Counted from the first letter of the stretch, positions 16,291 through 25,020 are shown. The stretch: DNA of 64,000 nucleotides from Myxococcales bacterium (GCA_020633465.1 JACKDN010000004.1:1-64000); one strand, 5' to 3'. The notes: generated from the letters alone by a model not told the origin. Numbers and translations are program-made.

Positions 16291-18021
16291 TTAGCGGATC
16301 CGCTGCACTTCGAGTTCGATGCGGTTGCGGCTGGGCTTTGCCACCAGCTTCATCGAGAAGGCGCCGCCTTCGGCGTCGGCGGTGTAGACCGTGCGGCCGG
16401 TGGTGAGCTCGACCTTCTCGTGCAGGGTGTCGCCCTCGACGTCCTGCGTGGATGACACCTTCTGGGTCAGCGCGGCGTCGGCGTAGAAGCCGATGGCGGG
16501 GTAGTCGACCGGGCGTTCGTAGCCGCCGTCTGCCGTGCGGGGGACGTCGCTCTTGTCGATGAACCACAGCCAGTCGCGGCCGTCGCGGCTGCGGTAGTAG
16601 AAGACGTCGGCGGCGCCGTCGGTGGCGTCCGCCACCGCGTTGACGAAGGCGCGCAGCAGGCGGGGTTGTTCTTCGAGGTTGCGGCGGGTCTCGTCGACGA
16701 CCGTGGCGCTGGTGACGCCGAGGTCGATGTCGCGGATGGTGAACTCGACGATGCCCTCACCTTCGGCCAGGCCGCCGTCGTGCAGGCGCACTTGAGCCAT
16801 CTCGTGCTGCAGGTCCCACAGGTAGACCGGCGGGGGTGGGTTGCCGACGTTGTTGAAGGTCTGGAAGGTGGTCCAGCCGAGGGCGTCGGTGCAGACGCGG
16901 AAGACCTCGGTGTTGGCGCCGACGGTGAAGACGGTGCAGTCGGGGACGACGGCCTCGGTGGTCTTGCGGGCCATCTCGGCGACCAGGCGCTCGAAGCGCC
17001 ACGGAGGCAGGTCCCAGACGGGGGCGTTGCCGTCGGGGGTGGGATCGCGCTGGTCGCCGGCGGGCACGAACGTGGGGTGTTCCGTCACGCGGACGGTGAC
17101 GGTCTGGATGGTGGGCAGCTCGACCAGGCCCTCGATGCGCAGCCAGTCGGGGTCGTCGGTGGCGAACAGGGTGTCGATCTGGCTGCCCAGGCTGCCCACG
17201 TTGTCGACGCTGAGGTCGGTCAGGTCGAGGCCCTTGTAGGGCAGCGCGTTGGCGTTGACCTTCACGGTCATGTTGAAGGCCTCTTCGATGACGCTGAAGC
17301 CCTGGGCGTCGACGATGAAGCCGGGGTGCTCGGTGCCATCGGGCAGCGTGGCGGGGCCGAAGCGTTCGGTCAGGCGCTCGAAATTGTCGACCACGTCGCC
17401 CAGCGTCACGGGCAGGGCGCCGGGGGTCACGGCGTAGCGGCCGTCGGGGTGCTCGGGCGTGACGGGGCCGCTGCGGGACTGGCCCGCCGGGTGGCTGGCG
17501 ATGAGGCCCGACACCATGACGTCGCTGGCGACGTCGAGCGGGATGATGCGATCGGTCACGCCGATCTGCAGGATGCGCGCGAGGGCGCGGGGCGCGGGCT
17601 GGCCGATGGCGGTGGAGAGCTGCACCAGCTCTTCGAGGCGGGTGCCGGCCAGCTCGACGTTGTCGGGCGTCAGGTTCAGCAGCGTGACCATGTTGCGCAC
17701 GGGCACGGGCTCTTGAAACGCCTGCTGGGGCGTCAGGTTGGCCAGCTGCTCGAGCGCGTTGTACGAGAACTGCTTCAGCGGCAGGTCCAACAACCAGACG
17801 TCGTCGAGGATGGCCTTGGGCAGCCCCCGCAGGTCTTCGAGCGTGATGGTCTGGCGGAAGCCGTCGACGTCGAGGCGGCGGAAGCGCAGCTCGACGCGGC
17901 GCGACTGGCCCACCTGCAGCGGCTGGGCCTCGTCGTCGGTGGCGACCTCGATGGGCTCGATGCAGCCGCCGGCCGACGCGATGATCGCCCCTGCCAGGAG
18001 CGTTCGGAGCGTTCGCCTCAT
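16291..18021 (-). CDS. Large lipoprotein of unknown family, paralogue of the upstream gene
   Basis: A 576-residue lipoprotein; the signal peptide ends ASAGGC. The rest is beta-rich with no recognised domain. It shares order and motifs with the neighbouring 608-residue protein: VAQVGLHD / MAQVRLHD, an acidic FTIRDIDLG block, DVFYYRSRDGRDWLWF, FYADAALTQK and a C-terminal strand pattern. The pair is therefore an old tandem duplication. The ATG overlaps the TGA of its partner (ATGA), so expression is coupled and the products may form a heteromer in the envelope. I cannot assign a function. Confidence 0.8.
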   Translation of the reverse strand: MRRTLRTLLAGAIIASAGGCIEPIEVATDDEAQPLQVGQSRRVELRFRRLDVDGFRQTITLEDLRGLPKAILDDVWLLDLPLKQFSYNALEQLANLTPQQAFQEPVPVRNMVTLLNLTPDNVELAGTRLEELVQLSTAIGQPAPRALARILQIGVTDRIIPLDVASDVMVSGLIASHPAGQSRSGPVTPEHPDGRYAVTPGALPVTLGDVVDNFERLTERFGPATLPDGTEHPGFIVDAQGFSVIEEAFNMTVKVNANALPYKGLDLTDLSVDNVGSLGSQIDTLFATDDPDWLRIEGLVELPTIQTVTVRVTEHPTFVPAGDQRDPTPDGNAPVWDLPPWRFERLVAEMARKTTEAVVPDCTVFTVGANTEVFRVCTDALGWTTFQTFNNVGNPPPPVYLWDLQHEMAQVRLHDGGLAEGEGIVEFTIRDIDLGVTSATVVDETRRNLEEQPRLLRAFVNAVADATDGAADVFYYRSRDGRDWLWFIDKSDVPRTADGGYERPVDYPAIGFYADAALTQKVSSTQDVEGDTLHEKVELTTGRTVYTADAEGGAFSMKLVAKPSRNRIELEVQRIR

Positions 18022-19844
18022 CGCCGCGCCGCCCGGACGATCAGGTCGGGGTTGAGCGGGTCCTCGTAGGTGAGCGTCAGGCGATAGACCACCTGCTGGT
18101 CGTCCTCGACGTACACGACGCTCTCGCCGAGGGGCGGCCGCCAACGCTCCCGCCGCGCGGTCCCCTCGCCCACCGGCGTCGACAGCTTCTCGCTCAGCGC
18201 CTCGTCGGCGAAGAACCCCGGCGTCTGCCACGCGTAGGGCTTGCCGTTGGCGCGGTCCTCGCGGCCGACGAACCACAGCGTCGGCTTCCCCTCTTCGTCG
18301 CGCGCCCAGTAGAAGTCGACGTCGCCGTTGTTGGCGCGGAAGTCACCCAACAGGAAGTCGGCCAGCACGTCGTCCTGCCGCTGCAGCCAGGGGCGCACGG
18401 CCTCGGCGGCCTCGGCGCCGGTGATGCCGGTGTCGACGTCCTCGACGGTGAACTGCACGTCGGCCTCGCCCTCGCCGAAGTCGGCGAAGTCGCTGTCGTG
18501 CAGGCCCACCTGCGCGACCTCGTTGATCAGCTCCCAGACGTACTGATCCTTGGGTCCCAGGTCGAGCGGCACGCCGAAGTGGGCCCAGCCGGGCGGGTCG
18601 CCGTTCTGGCCGATGGCCACCTCGGCGATGTTGCACGACACATAACAGTGCTGGCTCTCGAGGTTGCCGTACTTGGCCAGGCCGGCCCAGGCGACGACGT
18701 ACTCGAGCGTCCAGGGGCGCAGCAGCCACACGCTGTCGCCGCCCTCGGGCGTGCCGGGGCGGTTGAAGACACAGTTGCCGCCGGTGTCGCCGTCGCTGGT
18801 GCAGGCGTCGACGAAGCGATCGTGCTCGAAGATGGCGAAGCGCAGGTCGACGGTCGGGTTGTCGACCAGGCCGCTGACGGTGAAGCGCGAAGGGTCCGAG
18901 AAGTCGAACTCGAGCGGCTCGCCGAAGGTGGGACCGGTGGTGTCGACGATGGTCGAGACGAACTCCTTGCCCACCGACAGATCCACGCCGTCGAGCACCC
19001 GCAGGTTGCTGTCGGCCACGACCTGCATGCGGAAGTCGGGGCCGAACACGGGGCCGACGGTCTCGAAGCCGAGGCTCAACACACCCGGGTGGCCGTCCTT
19101 GGGTCCCAGCTTCTCGCCGAGCGTTCGCATGTCGGTCAGCGCGTCGCGCAGCGTGATGGGGATGAAGTCGTTGCCGGCCATGACCGGGTGCGTCGCCAGC
19201 AGGTTCTCCTGCAGCGAAGCGACGACGACGTCGGTGGTGAGGAACTCCTCGGTGCGATCGATCTCGAGCGTATCGCTCAGGATCTGCGCGAAGCCGCCCC
19301 CGATGTCGAAGGCGTCGCTGACGAGCGCGAGGAACTCGATGCTGGTGCCGGCCACGCGCGCGTTGGCGGGTGTCATCGTCAGCAGGCGCACCATCGCGTA
19401 CTCGGGGCTGGACGACCAGTCGCCGCGCGCCCCCACGAAGCGGCGACCCAAGGCCGTCAGCCCGCAGTCCGCGCCCGGATCCTGCGCGTCGGCGCGCCAG
19501 CCGTCACCGCACGCCGCCTTGACCGCGTTGAGCGTATTGGTCAGCAGCGGCCGGCTGTCGAGCTCGAGCAGCACGATCTGGTCGGCCACAGCACCCAGCA
19601 GCATCTCGACCTCGGCGCGATCCATGTCCAGCGTCAGCGGCGGCGGCGTGTCATCGTCGATGCGCAGCGTGTAGGTGGCCTCGGCCTGCCACACGTCGCC
19701 GGGCCCGGTGTCCGCGCGACGCCCGGGCGCCATGGCGTCGGGCTCGGCGTCGTCCGGCGCCGCGACGCGCGGGCCCTCGGAGTCGGCGCCGTTGGCGCAG
19801 GCCGTGAGAGCGGTGGCGAGGAGGAGGAGGTGGAGACGGTTCAT
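18018..19844 (-). CDS. Large lipoprotein of unknown family, first gene of a paralogous pair
   Basis: A 608-residue lipoprotein with lipobox LTAC at residue 16, an Asp/Ala-rich spacer, then a long domain also found in the downstream protein. Shared elements include LTMTPANARVAGTSIEFL (LLNLTPDNVELAGTRLEEL in the paralogue), FAIFEHDRFV, NEVAQVGLHD, FTVEDVDTG and DVDFYWARDEEGKPTLWF. Cys residues that look paired occur near 110-130 and in CYVSCNIAEV; the paralogue lacks most of them. The start is the ATG at 19844, behind GAGG-rich sequence. The gap upstream to the FadL-type gene holds a second copy of the hexamer-repeat family. No function recognised. Confidence 0.8.
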   Translation of the reverse strand: MNRLHLLLLATALTACANGADSEGPRVAAPDDAEPDAMAPGRRADTGPGDVWQAEATYTLRIDDDTPPPLTLDMDRAEVEMLLGAVADQIVLLELDSRPLLTNTLNAVKAACGDGWRADAQDPGADCGLTALGRRFVGARGDWSSSPEYAMVRLLTMTPANARVAGTSIEFLALVSDAFDIGGGFAQILSDTLEIDRTEEFLTTDVVVASLQENLLATHPVMAGNDFIPITLRDALTDMRTLGEKLGPKDGHPGVLSLGFETVGPVFGPDFRMQVVADSNLRVLDGVDLSVGKEFVSTIVDTTGPTFGEPLEFDFSDPSRFTVSGLVDNPTVDLRFAIFEHDRFVDACTSDGDTGGNCVFNRPGTPEGGDSVWLLRPWTLEYVVAWAGLAKYGNLESQHCYVSCNIAEVAIGQNGDPPGWAHFGVPLDLGPKDQYVWELINEVAQVGLHDSDFADFGEGEADVQFTVEDVDTGITGAEAAEAVRPWLQRQDDVLADFLLGDFRANNGDVDFYWARDEEGKPTLWFVGREDRANGKPYAWQTPGFFADEALSEKLSTPVGEGTARRERWRPPLGESVVYVEDDQQVVYRLTLTYEDPLNPDLIVRAARR

Positions 19845-19904
19845 CGGGTGGCTCCACTCGAGCGGGAGATGGATCGAGCCTGATGGGTCCAGCCGCCGCG
19901 GCGA

Positions 19905-20320
19905 TCGTTCGAGCAAGCGTGCCCGTGCCCGAAGCCGCGCCGACACGCCCAGGCCGCCGCGACGCCCGCAGGCCGAGCAATCCCTTGCCCTTGCCCTTGC
20001 CCTTGCCCTTGCCCAAAGCCGCGCCGAAACGCTCCGGCCGCCGCGACGCCCGCAGGCCGAGCAATCCCTTGACCTTGACCTTGACCTTGACCGTGCCCCC
20101 GAAGCCCGAGCACCGAGGCGCACGGCGCCGCCACAGCCAATCGAGAACCGAGACGAACGTGCCCGACCGGCCGACTGTGATCGCTCGAAGCGTGGGTGCG
20201 GCAGGGCAAGGGCAAGGGCAAGGGCAAGGGCAAGGGCAAGGGCAAGGGCAAGGGCGGACGCTCTGCCGAGACTCGAAGCGTGGATCGGGCACGGGCACGT
20301 GCACGGGCACGGGCACGTTC
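19905..20320 (-). repeat. Hexamer repeat element (copy B), two orientations
   Basis: Fills most of the 505-base gap between the FadL-type gene and the lipoprotein pair. On the minus strand, two core units like those in copy A carry (GGTCAA)4 at 20069-20092 and (GGGCAA)5 at 19985-20014. On the plus strand an independent run of eight GGGCAA plus GGGCGG occupies 20204-20257, and a GGGCAC run with one GTGCAC lies at 20287-20316. Short direct repeats of CTCGAAGCGTGG flank the plus-strand GGGCAA run (around 20184 and 20273). No coding sequence is evident. Confidence 0.82.
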
Positions 20321-20349
20321 GCCGCCGCGATGGTTGGAGGTCGGCGCCA

Positions 20350-21792
20350 TCACAACCCCTCCCCCCGCCCAAACCTCAACTGAACGTGCGCCCCCACCAA
20401 CCCCAGCACGAGCGTGTACATCCCGTTGCCCAGGTCGTAATCCGACTCTTCCACCGTGCGCGGCAGGATGAACTGCAGCCGCGCGTCCCCCAGCACCGTG
20501 ACGCTGTCCGTCGCGTCCCACCCCACCGCCCCGGTCAGCACCATCCGGTGCCCGTCCGGCGACGCCGCGTCGACCGTCTCGTCGGGGCTGGCCGGGGACT
20601 GATAGCCCAGCCCCGCGCCCCACCAGAGCGTCTCGCGCACCTGGTGACGCACGTGACCCTGCAGGTGCACCGCGTCCTGCCAGTTGCGCGGCAGCGCCAC
20701 GGTCGTGGACGCGGGGATGCCCAGCTCGGGCTGCGCGAGGTCGGGCGAGTCGAGGGTGATGCGGAAGGTGTCGAGGCTGGACCACTGCACCCAGGCGGCG
20801 TCGAACCCGAGCGTCCACTTCGCGTCCAGGCCGTGCAACACACCCGCGGTCACGCGGCGGGGGAGTTGGAAGCGCAGGCGGGCGTCGCCCTCGACCAGCG
20901 GGACGAACTGCAGGCCCTTCGAGGCCAGGTCGCGGGTGAAGAAGTCGTCGCTCATGTCGAGCGCGAAGTCGCCCTCGAAGTCGGCCTCGCTGCCGTGGTC
21001 GTAGTTGACGCCGACGGTGGTGCGCGGGGCGGGGCGCACGGCGACGCCGAGGTTGAAGCTGACGCCCACCGAGGTGGCGTCGGTGAGGCTGAAGGGGCGC
21101 GCCAGCACCTCCAGCTCGCGCACCTCGCTGGGCGCGTCGAGGCCGAAGTCGTTGGCCTGATTGATGGGCTCGTTGGCCAGGCCCTCGCCGAAGACCGGCA
21201 CGGCGGCGAAGTCCTGCACGCGCTTCAGGGCGGCCTGGCCCAGCACCAGCGAGACGGCGCCGCCGACGGTGACGCGGTCGTGCAGGCGCACGCCGACGCC
21301 GCCCGACACGTGGCTGAAGGTGATGAAGACGTCCTGCAGGGCGAAGCGCTGGGGGCCGTCGCCGGGCCACGACAGGGGCGCGGCGTAGGGCACGTAGAAG
21401 CCGAGCGCGACCGTCGCGCGGCCGGGCACCACCGGGAAGGCGAAGAAGGCGTCGGCGCTGCCGGCGACGGGGTTGGCCGACGCGGCCTCGGCGGTGCCGG
21501 TGCGGCTGGGGTCGAGGTCGGACACCGGCGTGGCGAACTCGAAGCTGTCCTCGTGCTGGTAGGCGCCGCGGCGCTCGCGGGTGTAGCCCAGGTGGCCGGC
21601 CACGAAGGCGGCGCCCAGCATCAGCTCGAGGCGCTCGTGGAAGCCCAGCATGGCCGGGTTCCAGTACAGCGCGGCGGCGTCGTGCACGGCCGGGCCCGAC
21701 AGCACGCCGCCGACCGCGGGCGCGTCGAGGCCCGACGCGTGGGCGGCGGTGACGCCGAAGGCCAGCGGCCAGGCGATGTGTCTCACGCCCAC
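20350..21792 (-). CDS. FadL/OMPP1-type outer-membrane transport protein
   Basis: A 480-residue outer-membrane beta-barrel. After the signal (ends TAAHA) comes the family's N-terminal hatch segment with AVHDAAALYWNPAML, then alternating amphipathic strands throughout and a C-terminal strand HVQLRFG. FadL-family channels admit long-chain fatty acids or hydrophobic aromatic compounds. The length fits the family (about 420-500). The start is the GTG at 21792, with GAGG 6 bases before it; a second GTG at 21786 is the alternative. The substrate cannot be predicted. It is divergent from glutamine synthetase. Confidence 0.85.
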   Translation of the reverse strand: MGVRHIAWPLAFGVTAAHASGLDAPAVGGVLSGPAVHDAAALYWNPAMLGFHERLELMLGAAFVAGHLGYTRERRGAYQHEDSFEFATPVSDLDPSRTGTAEAASANPVAGSADAFFAFPVVPGRATVALGFYVPYAAPLSWPGDGPQRFALQDVFITFSHVSGGVGVRLHDRVTVGGAVSLVLGQAALKRVQDFAAVPVFGEGLANEPINQANDFGLDAPSEVRELEVLARPFSLTDATSVGVSFNLGVAVRPAPRTTVGVNYDHGSEADFEGDFALDMSDDFFTRDLASKGLQFVPLVEGDARLRFQLPRRVTAGVLHGLDAKWTLGFDAAWVQWSSLDTFRITLDSPDLAQPELGIPASTTVALPRNWQDAVHLQGHVRHQVRETLWWGAGLGYQSPASPDETVDAASPDGHRMVLTGAVGWDATDSVTVLGDARLQFILPRTVEESDYDLGNGMYTLVLGLVGAHVQLRFGRGEGL

Positions 21793-21899
21793 GGAAGACC
21801 TCGGTGACGGCTGCGTGACGGGCGGCAGGTTAGCACCGCCCGCGGGGCCCGCGCACGCGCGCGTCGCAGGCGGACGCGCCGTGCCGCAACGCGTCATCG

Positions 21900-21954
21900 A
21901 TTTCCGACATGTTCGTAGGAACGCGCCGAACCAGCCTACACAGGCGTCGGAAAT
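21900..21954. promoter_or_regulatory. Inverted repeat upstream of glutamine synthetase
   Basis: ATTTCCGAC at 21900-21908 and GTCGGAAAT at 21946-21954 are a perfect 9-bp inverted repeat 46 bp apart. They lie in the divergent region between the porin and glutamine synthetase genes, about 110-165 bases before the glutamine synthetase start. The spacing is roughly four helical turns and would suit two cooperating dimers or a looped operator. The sequence is AT-richer than its surroundings. Confidence 0.45.
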
Positions 21955-22063
21955 TCGCGCCGCCGGGCGGCCAGAGCGCGCCAGCCGCGTCGTGGCACGC
22001 CCATTGCCAAGCCCGGCCCGCAGTCCGCGCCGGGCGGGTCCGGCGCGCTGCGGAAGAGGAAGC

Positions 22064-23062
22064 ATGAACGTCTACAAGGCCGAATACATCTGGATCGACG
22101 GCACCCAGCCGACCCCGCTCCTGCGATCGAAGACCAAGATCGTCCCCGCCGACGAGGCGCCGCCGATCTGGGGCTTCGACGGGTCGAGCACCAACCAGGC
22201 GCCGGGCAACGCCAGCGACTGCGTGCTCAAGCCGGTGTACGTCGTGCCCGACCCCATCCGCGGCGGCGAGGACAAGCTGGTGCTGTGCGAGGTGCTGCTG
22301 ACCGATCTGACGCCGCACCCCACCAACACGCGCGCGCTGTGCGTCGAGGTGGCCGAGAAGTACGCCGGCTTCGAGTCGTGGTTCGGCATGGAGCAGGAGT
22401 ACACGTTCTTCGAGGGCGCCACGCCGCTGGGCTGGCCGCGCGCCGGCTATCCCGGGCCGCAGGGCCCGTACTACTGCGGCATCGGCGCCAACGCGGCCTA
22501 CGGGCGCGACATCGTCGAGGCGCACATGGAGGCCTGCCTGGCCGCCGGCCTGGCGTACTCGGGGCTGAACGCCGAGGTCATGCCCGGGCAGTGGGAGTTC
22601 CAGATCGGTCCGGTGGGGCCGGTCGAGGTGGGCGACCAGATGACCGTCGCGCGCTGGCTGCTGAAGCGCATCGCCGAGGACAGCGGGGTCGACGTCAGCT
22701 TCGACCCCAAGCCGGTGAAGGGCGACTGGAACGGCGCCGGCTGCCACACCAACTTCTCGACCAACGCGATGCGCGAGGGCTACGACGCCATCATCGCGGC
22801 GTGCGAGGCGCTGGGCGAGCGCGCCGCGCTGCACATCGAGAACTACGGCTTCGAGATCGCGCTGCGGCTGACCGGGCTGCACGAGACGTGCTCGTACAAG
22901 GAGTTCAAGTACGGCGTGTCGGATCGCGGGGCGTCGGTGCGCATCCCCTGGCAGGTGGCGCAGGACAAGAAGGGCTACATCGAGGATCGGCGGCCGAACG
23001 CGAACTGTGATCCGTACACGGTGGCGCGGTTGATCACCGAGACGGTGTGCTCGCAGGCTTGA
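22064..23062 (+). CDS. glnII: Glutamine synthetase, type II (eukaryote-like)
   Basis: A 332-residue ATP-dependent glutamate-ammonia ligase of the short GSII class, not the 470-residue bacterial GSI. Diagnostic segments are WGFDGSSTNQAPG, WFGMEQEYTFFEG, GQWEFQIGP, a NGAGCHTNFST block and GVSDRGASVRIP. It lacks the adenylylation-loop Tyr region of GSI, so it is not regulated by adenylylation. The ATG at 22064 has GGAAGAGGAA upstream. The inverted repeat at 21900-21954 is the best regulatory candidate. GSII is common in myxobacteria and some actinobacteria and plant symbionts. It is monocistronic; a hexamer repeat follows the stop. Confidence 0.92.
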   Translation: MNVYKAEYIWIDGTQPTPLLRSKTKIVPADEAPPIWGFDGSSTNQAPGNASDCVLKPVYVVPDPIRGGEDKLVLCEVLLTDLTPHPTNTRALCVEVAEKYAGFESWFGMEQEYTFFEGATPLGWPRAGYPGPQGPYYCGIGANAAYGRDIVEAHMEACLAAGLAYSGLNAEVMPGQWEFQIGPVGPVEVGDQMTVARWLLKRIAEDSGVDVSFDPKPVKGDWNGAGCHTNFSTNAMREGYDAIIAACEALGERAALHIENYGFEIALRLTGLHETCSYKEFKYGVSDRGASVRIPWQVAQDKKGYIEDRRPNANCDPYTVARLITETVCSQA

Positions 23063-23071
23063 CAGAGGGCG

Positions 23072-23160
23072 CGGCCTGCGAGCGCCGTCTCGGCGCGGAC
23101 GGGGGTGGCGCGGCTTCGGGCAAGGTCAAGGTCAAGGTCAGGGTCAAGGGGCCGTGGGCG
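23072..23160 (+). repeat. Hexamer repeat element (copy C), single unit
   Basis: A single unit directly after the glutamine synthetase stop. A degenerate GCGCGGCCTGCGAGCG core and GCGCGGCTTCG are followed by GGGCAA, GGTCAA, GGTCAA, GGTCAG, GGTCAA and GGGG (23118-23151). It is in the same orientation as the upstream gene, as in copy A. Confidence 0.75.
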
Positions 23161-23174
23161 CGGTGCGGGCGCTC

Positions 23175-23567
23175 TCAGTCCCTGGCCTCGACCATGATGC
23201 AGGGGCCGGCGACCACCACGCCGCCGCGGGCTTCGGCGGCCGCCACGACGGCGGCGTCGAAGCTGCCCGGCTGAAACCAGAGCACGGCGTCGAGGGTGTC
23301 GGGCAGGCCCTCGACGACGGCGAGCGCGACGCGCGGCGGCACCACGAAGTCGACGATGGCGGGCGCCTCAGGCAGGTCCGCCACCGTCGCGTGGCACGCC
23401 GCCTCGCCCACCCGGTCGTGCGCCGGGTTCACGCGCAGCACCGGGTAGCCCCGCCGCTCGAGGTAGCGCGGGATGATGTGACCGTACTTGGACGGATCGG
23501 CGCTGGCGCCGACGACGGCGATTCGGGCCTTGCGTTCGAGCAGCTCGCGCACCGACTGCGGGACCAT
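23175..23567 (-). CDS. CoA-binding domain protein
   Basis: A 130-residue Rossmann-like protein of the YccU / succinyl-CoA-synthetase-alpha N-terminal type. The nucleotide loop is AVVGASADPSKYG, followed by PRYLERRGYPVLRVNP, DFVVPPRVALAVVEG, VLWFQPG and AGPCIMVEARD. In this family the Cys near the C-terminus is conserved. The ligand is likely CoA or an acyl-CoA; the physiological role is unknown. The start is the ATG at 23567. It is convergent with glutamine synthetase across repeat copy C and divergent from the NUDIX gene. Confidence 0.88.
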   Translation of the reverse strand: MVPQSVRELLERKARIAVVGASADPSKYGHIIPRYLERRGYPVLRVNPAHDRVGEAACHATVADLPEAPAIVDFVVPPRVALAVVEGLPDTLDAVLWFQPGSFDAAVVAAAEARGGVVVAGPCIMVEARD

Positions 23568-23614
23568 GGCGCACCTCCCACCCTCGACCGTAGCGCGCCG
23601 CGGGCGGGCCGTGC

Positions 23615-23620
23615 GACCCT
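23615..23620 (+). promoter_or_regulatory. -10-like hexamer, leaderless configuration
   Basis: GACCCT, one base off the TACCCT seen elsewhere, lies 6 bases before the ATG at 23627. No ribosome site fits between. Confidence 0.35.
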
Positions 23621-23626
23621 GCCGCC

Positions 23627-24115
23627 ATGAGCGCCTTCACCTATTGTCCCCGCTGCGCCGCCCCGCTGACCGAGCAGACGCACGGCGATCGGCCCCGCCC
23701 CGCCTGCCCGGCGGAGGGCTGCGGCTTCGTGCACTGGGACAACCCCGTGCCCGTCGTCGCGGCCATCGTCGAGCACCCCGACGGCGTCCTGCTGGTGCGC
23801 AACAAGGGCTGGCCCGAGAAGTGGTTCGGCCTGGTCACCGGCTTCCTCGAGAAGGGCGAGGCCCCCGAAGAGGGCGTGCTGCGCGAGGTGGAGGAGGAGC
23901 TCGGCCTGCGCGCCGAGCTGGGCGACTTCGTCGGCCTGTACCCCTTCCACCAGGCCAACCAGCTGGTGATGGCGTGGCACGTCCGCGCCGCCGGACCGGT
24001 GGTCATCGGCGACGAGCTGGCCGCCTACAAGGCCATCCCGGTATCGAAGCTGCGGCCCTGGCCCTTCGCCACCGGCGACGCCGTGCGCGACTGGCTGGCC
24101 CGGCGCGCCGGCTGA
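23627..24115 (+). CDS. NUDIX hydrolase with N-terminal zinc ribbon
   Basis: A 162-residue hydrolase of nucleoside-diphosphate-linked compounds. The N-terminus has a zinc ribbon (CPRC and PACPAEGC), as in NADH pyrophosphatases. The NUDIX box is complete: G at the start of GFLEKGEAPEEG followed by REVEEELGL. The length is shorter than NudC (about 260), so a smaller substrate is likely. The substrate cannot be predicted. The stop is 3 bases from the convergent VOC gene. Confidence 0.9.
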   Translation: MSAFTYCPRCAAPLTEQTHGDRPRPACPAEGCGFVHWDNPVPVVAAIVEHPDGVLLVRNKGWPEKWFGLVTGFLEKGEAPEEGVLREVEEELGLRAELGDFVGLYPFHQANQLVMAWHVRAAGPVVIGDELAAYKAIPVSKLRPWPFATGDAVRDWLARRAG

Positions 24116-24118
24116 CCA

Positions 24119-24901
24119 TCAAGCGTCGCGCTGCCCGAGCGCGACGCGGTGGCCGTCGGGATCGACCACCACGAAGTCGGTCAGCCCCCACGGGTGCGTC
24201 GTCAGCGGGTGCGCCAGGTGCAGGCCGGCCTTCGTGTGCGCGCGGTGCAGGGCGCGCACGTCGGCGACCTCGATGTAGACGGCCGCGTAGGGCATGGGCT
24301 GCGGCGCGGCGGTCACCACCAGGCTCAGCTCGGCCGTGTCGCGCGCCAGCATCGCGAAGGCCGGCGGCCCCTCCATGCGGACCGTCACGACGAACCCGAG
24401 GTGCTCGCGATAGAACACCACCGACCGCTCCAGATCGGCCACCGGCAGCGTCGGCCGGGCGCCGAAGAAGCGCTGCTCGCCGGGCCGCGGGTTGGGCACG
24501 TTGGCGTCGAAAGGCGAGGCCGGCGTGTCGGGCGGCTGCCACAGCTCGATCTTGTTGTTCTCGGGATCCAGCACCCAGCCGAAGCGCCCGTACTCGGTCT
24601 CCTCGACCGGCCCCACCGGCGGGTGCCCCGCATCGGCGAGCGCCTTCAGCAGGCCGTCGAGGTCGTCGACCCGGTAGTTGATCATCGCCTCGGCCTCGCT
24701 GGGCGCGAAGTAGGTCGTGTCGCGGGGGAAGGTGCTCCACACCGTCGAGCCCACGCGCCGCGGATCGTGCAGCTCGCGCCACCCGAAGGTGGTGCAGCCG
24801 TGCGCCTCGGTCAGGCCCAGGTGCTGCGCGTACCAGGCGCGCAGGGCCTTGGGATCGTCGGCCCGCAGGAACACCCCGCCCAGCCCGGTCACCGTCGCCA
24901 T
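24119..24901 (-). CDS. VOC family protein, two glyoxalase-like domains
   Basis: A 260-residue protein with two vicinal-oxygen-chelate modules. Module 1 (about 3-128) has VFLRADDPKALRAWYAQHLG and ends FGWVLDPENNKIELWQP. Module 2 (about 145-258) has LPVADLERSVVFYREHLGF and ends FVVVDPDGHRVALGQ. The Glu in NKIELW could ligate metal, but module 2 has Ala at the equivalent place (RVALGQ). It may be a binding protein, dioxygenase-like or glyoxalase-like enzyme. The start is the ATG at 24901, with AGGAGGCGACG just upstream; an in-frame codon 24 residues earlier lacks one. Confidence 0.87.
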   Translation of the reverse strand: MATVTGLGGVFLRADDPKALRAWYAQHLGLTEAHGCTTFGWRELHDPRRVGSTVWSTFPRDTTYFAPSEAEAMINYRVDDLDGLLKALADAGHPPVGPVEETEYGRFGWVLDPENNKIELWQPPDTPASPFDANVPNPRPGEQRFFGARPTLPVADLERSVVFYREHLGFVVTVRMEGPPAFAMLARDTAELSLVVTAAPQPMPYAAVYIEVADVRALHRAHTKAGLHLAHPLTTHPWGLTDFVVVDPDGHRVALGQRDA

Positions 24902-25020
24902 CGTCGCCTCCTGTCGTCGTGGGTCGGCCGACGCTATCCCGCGCGGAGACGCGCTTGTCAACGGGGCCTCCACGTCACCCGACGCACACCGGACCGGCCC
25001 TGTGGTAGAAGCGTCGCCCG

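Noticed and set aside
15767..16294. Long open frames through the hexamer repeats encoding VKVKVKG or GQGQGQG runs
   Set aside because: They exist because the repeat length is near a multiple of 3 and stops are rare in GC-rich DNA. No ribosome site, and several overlapping frames are equally open.
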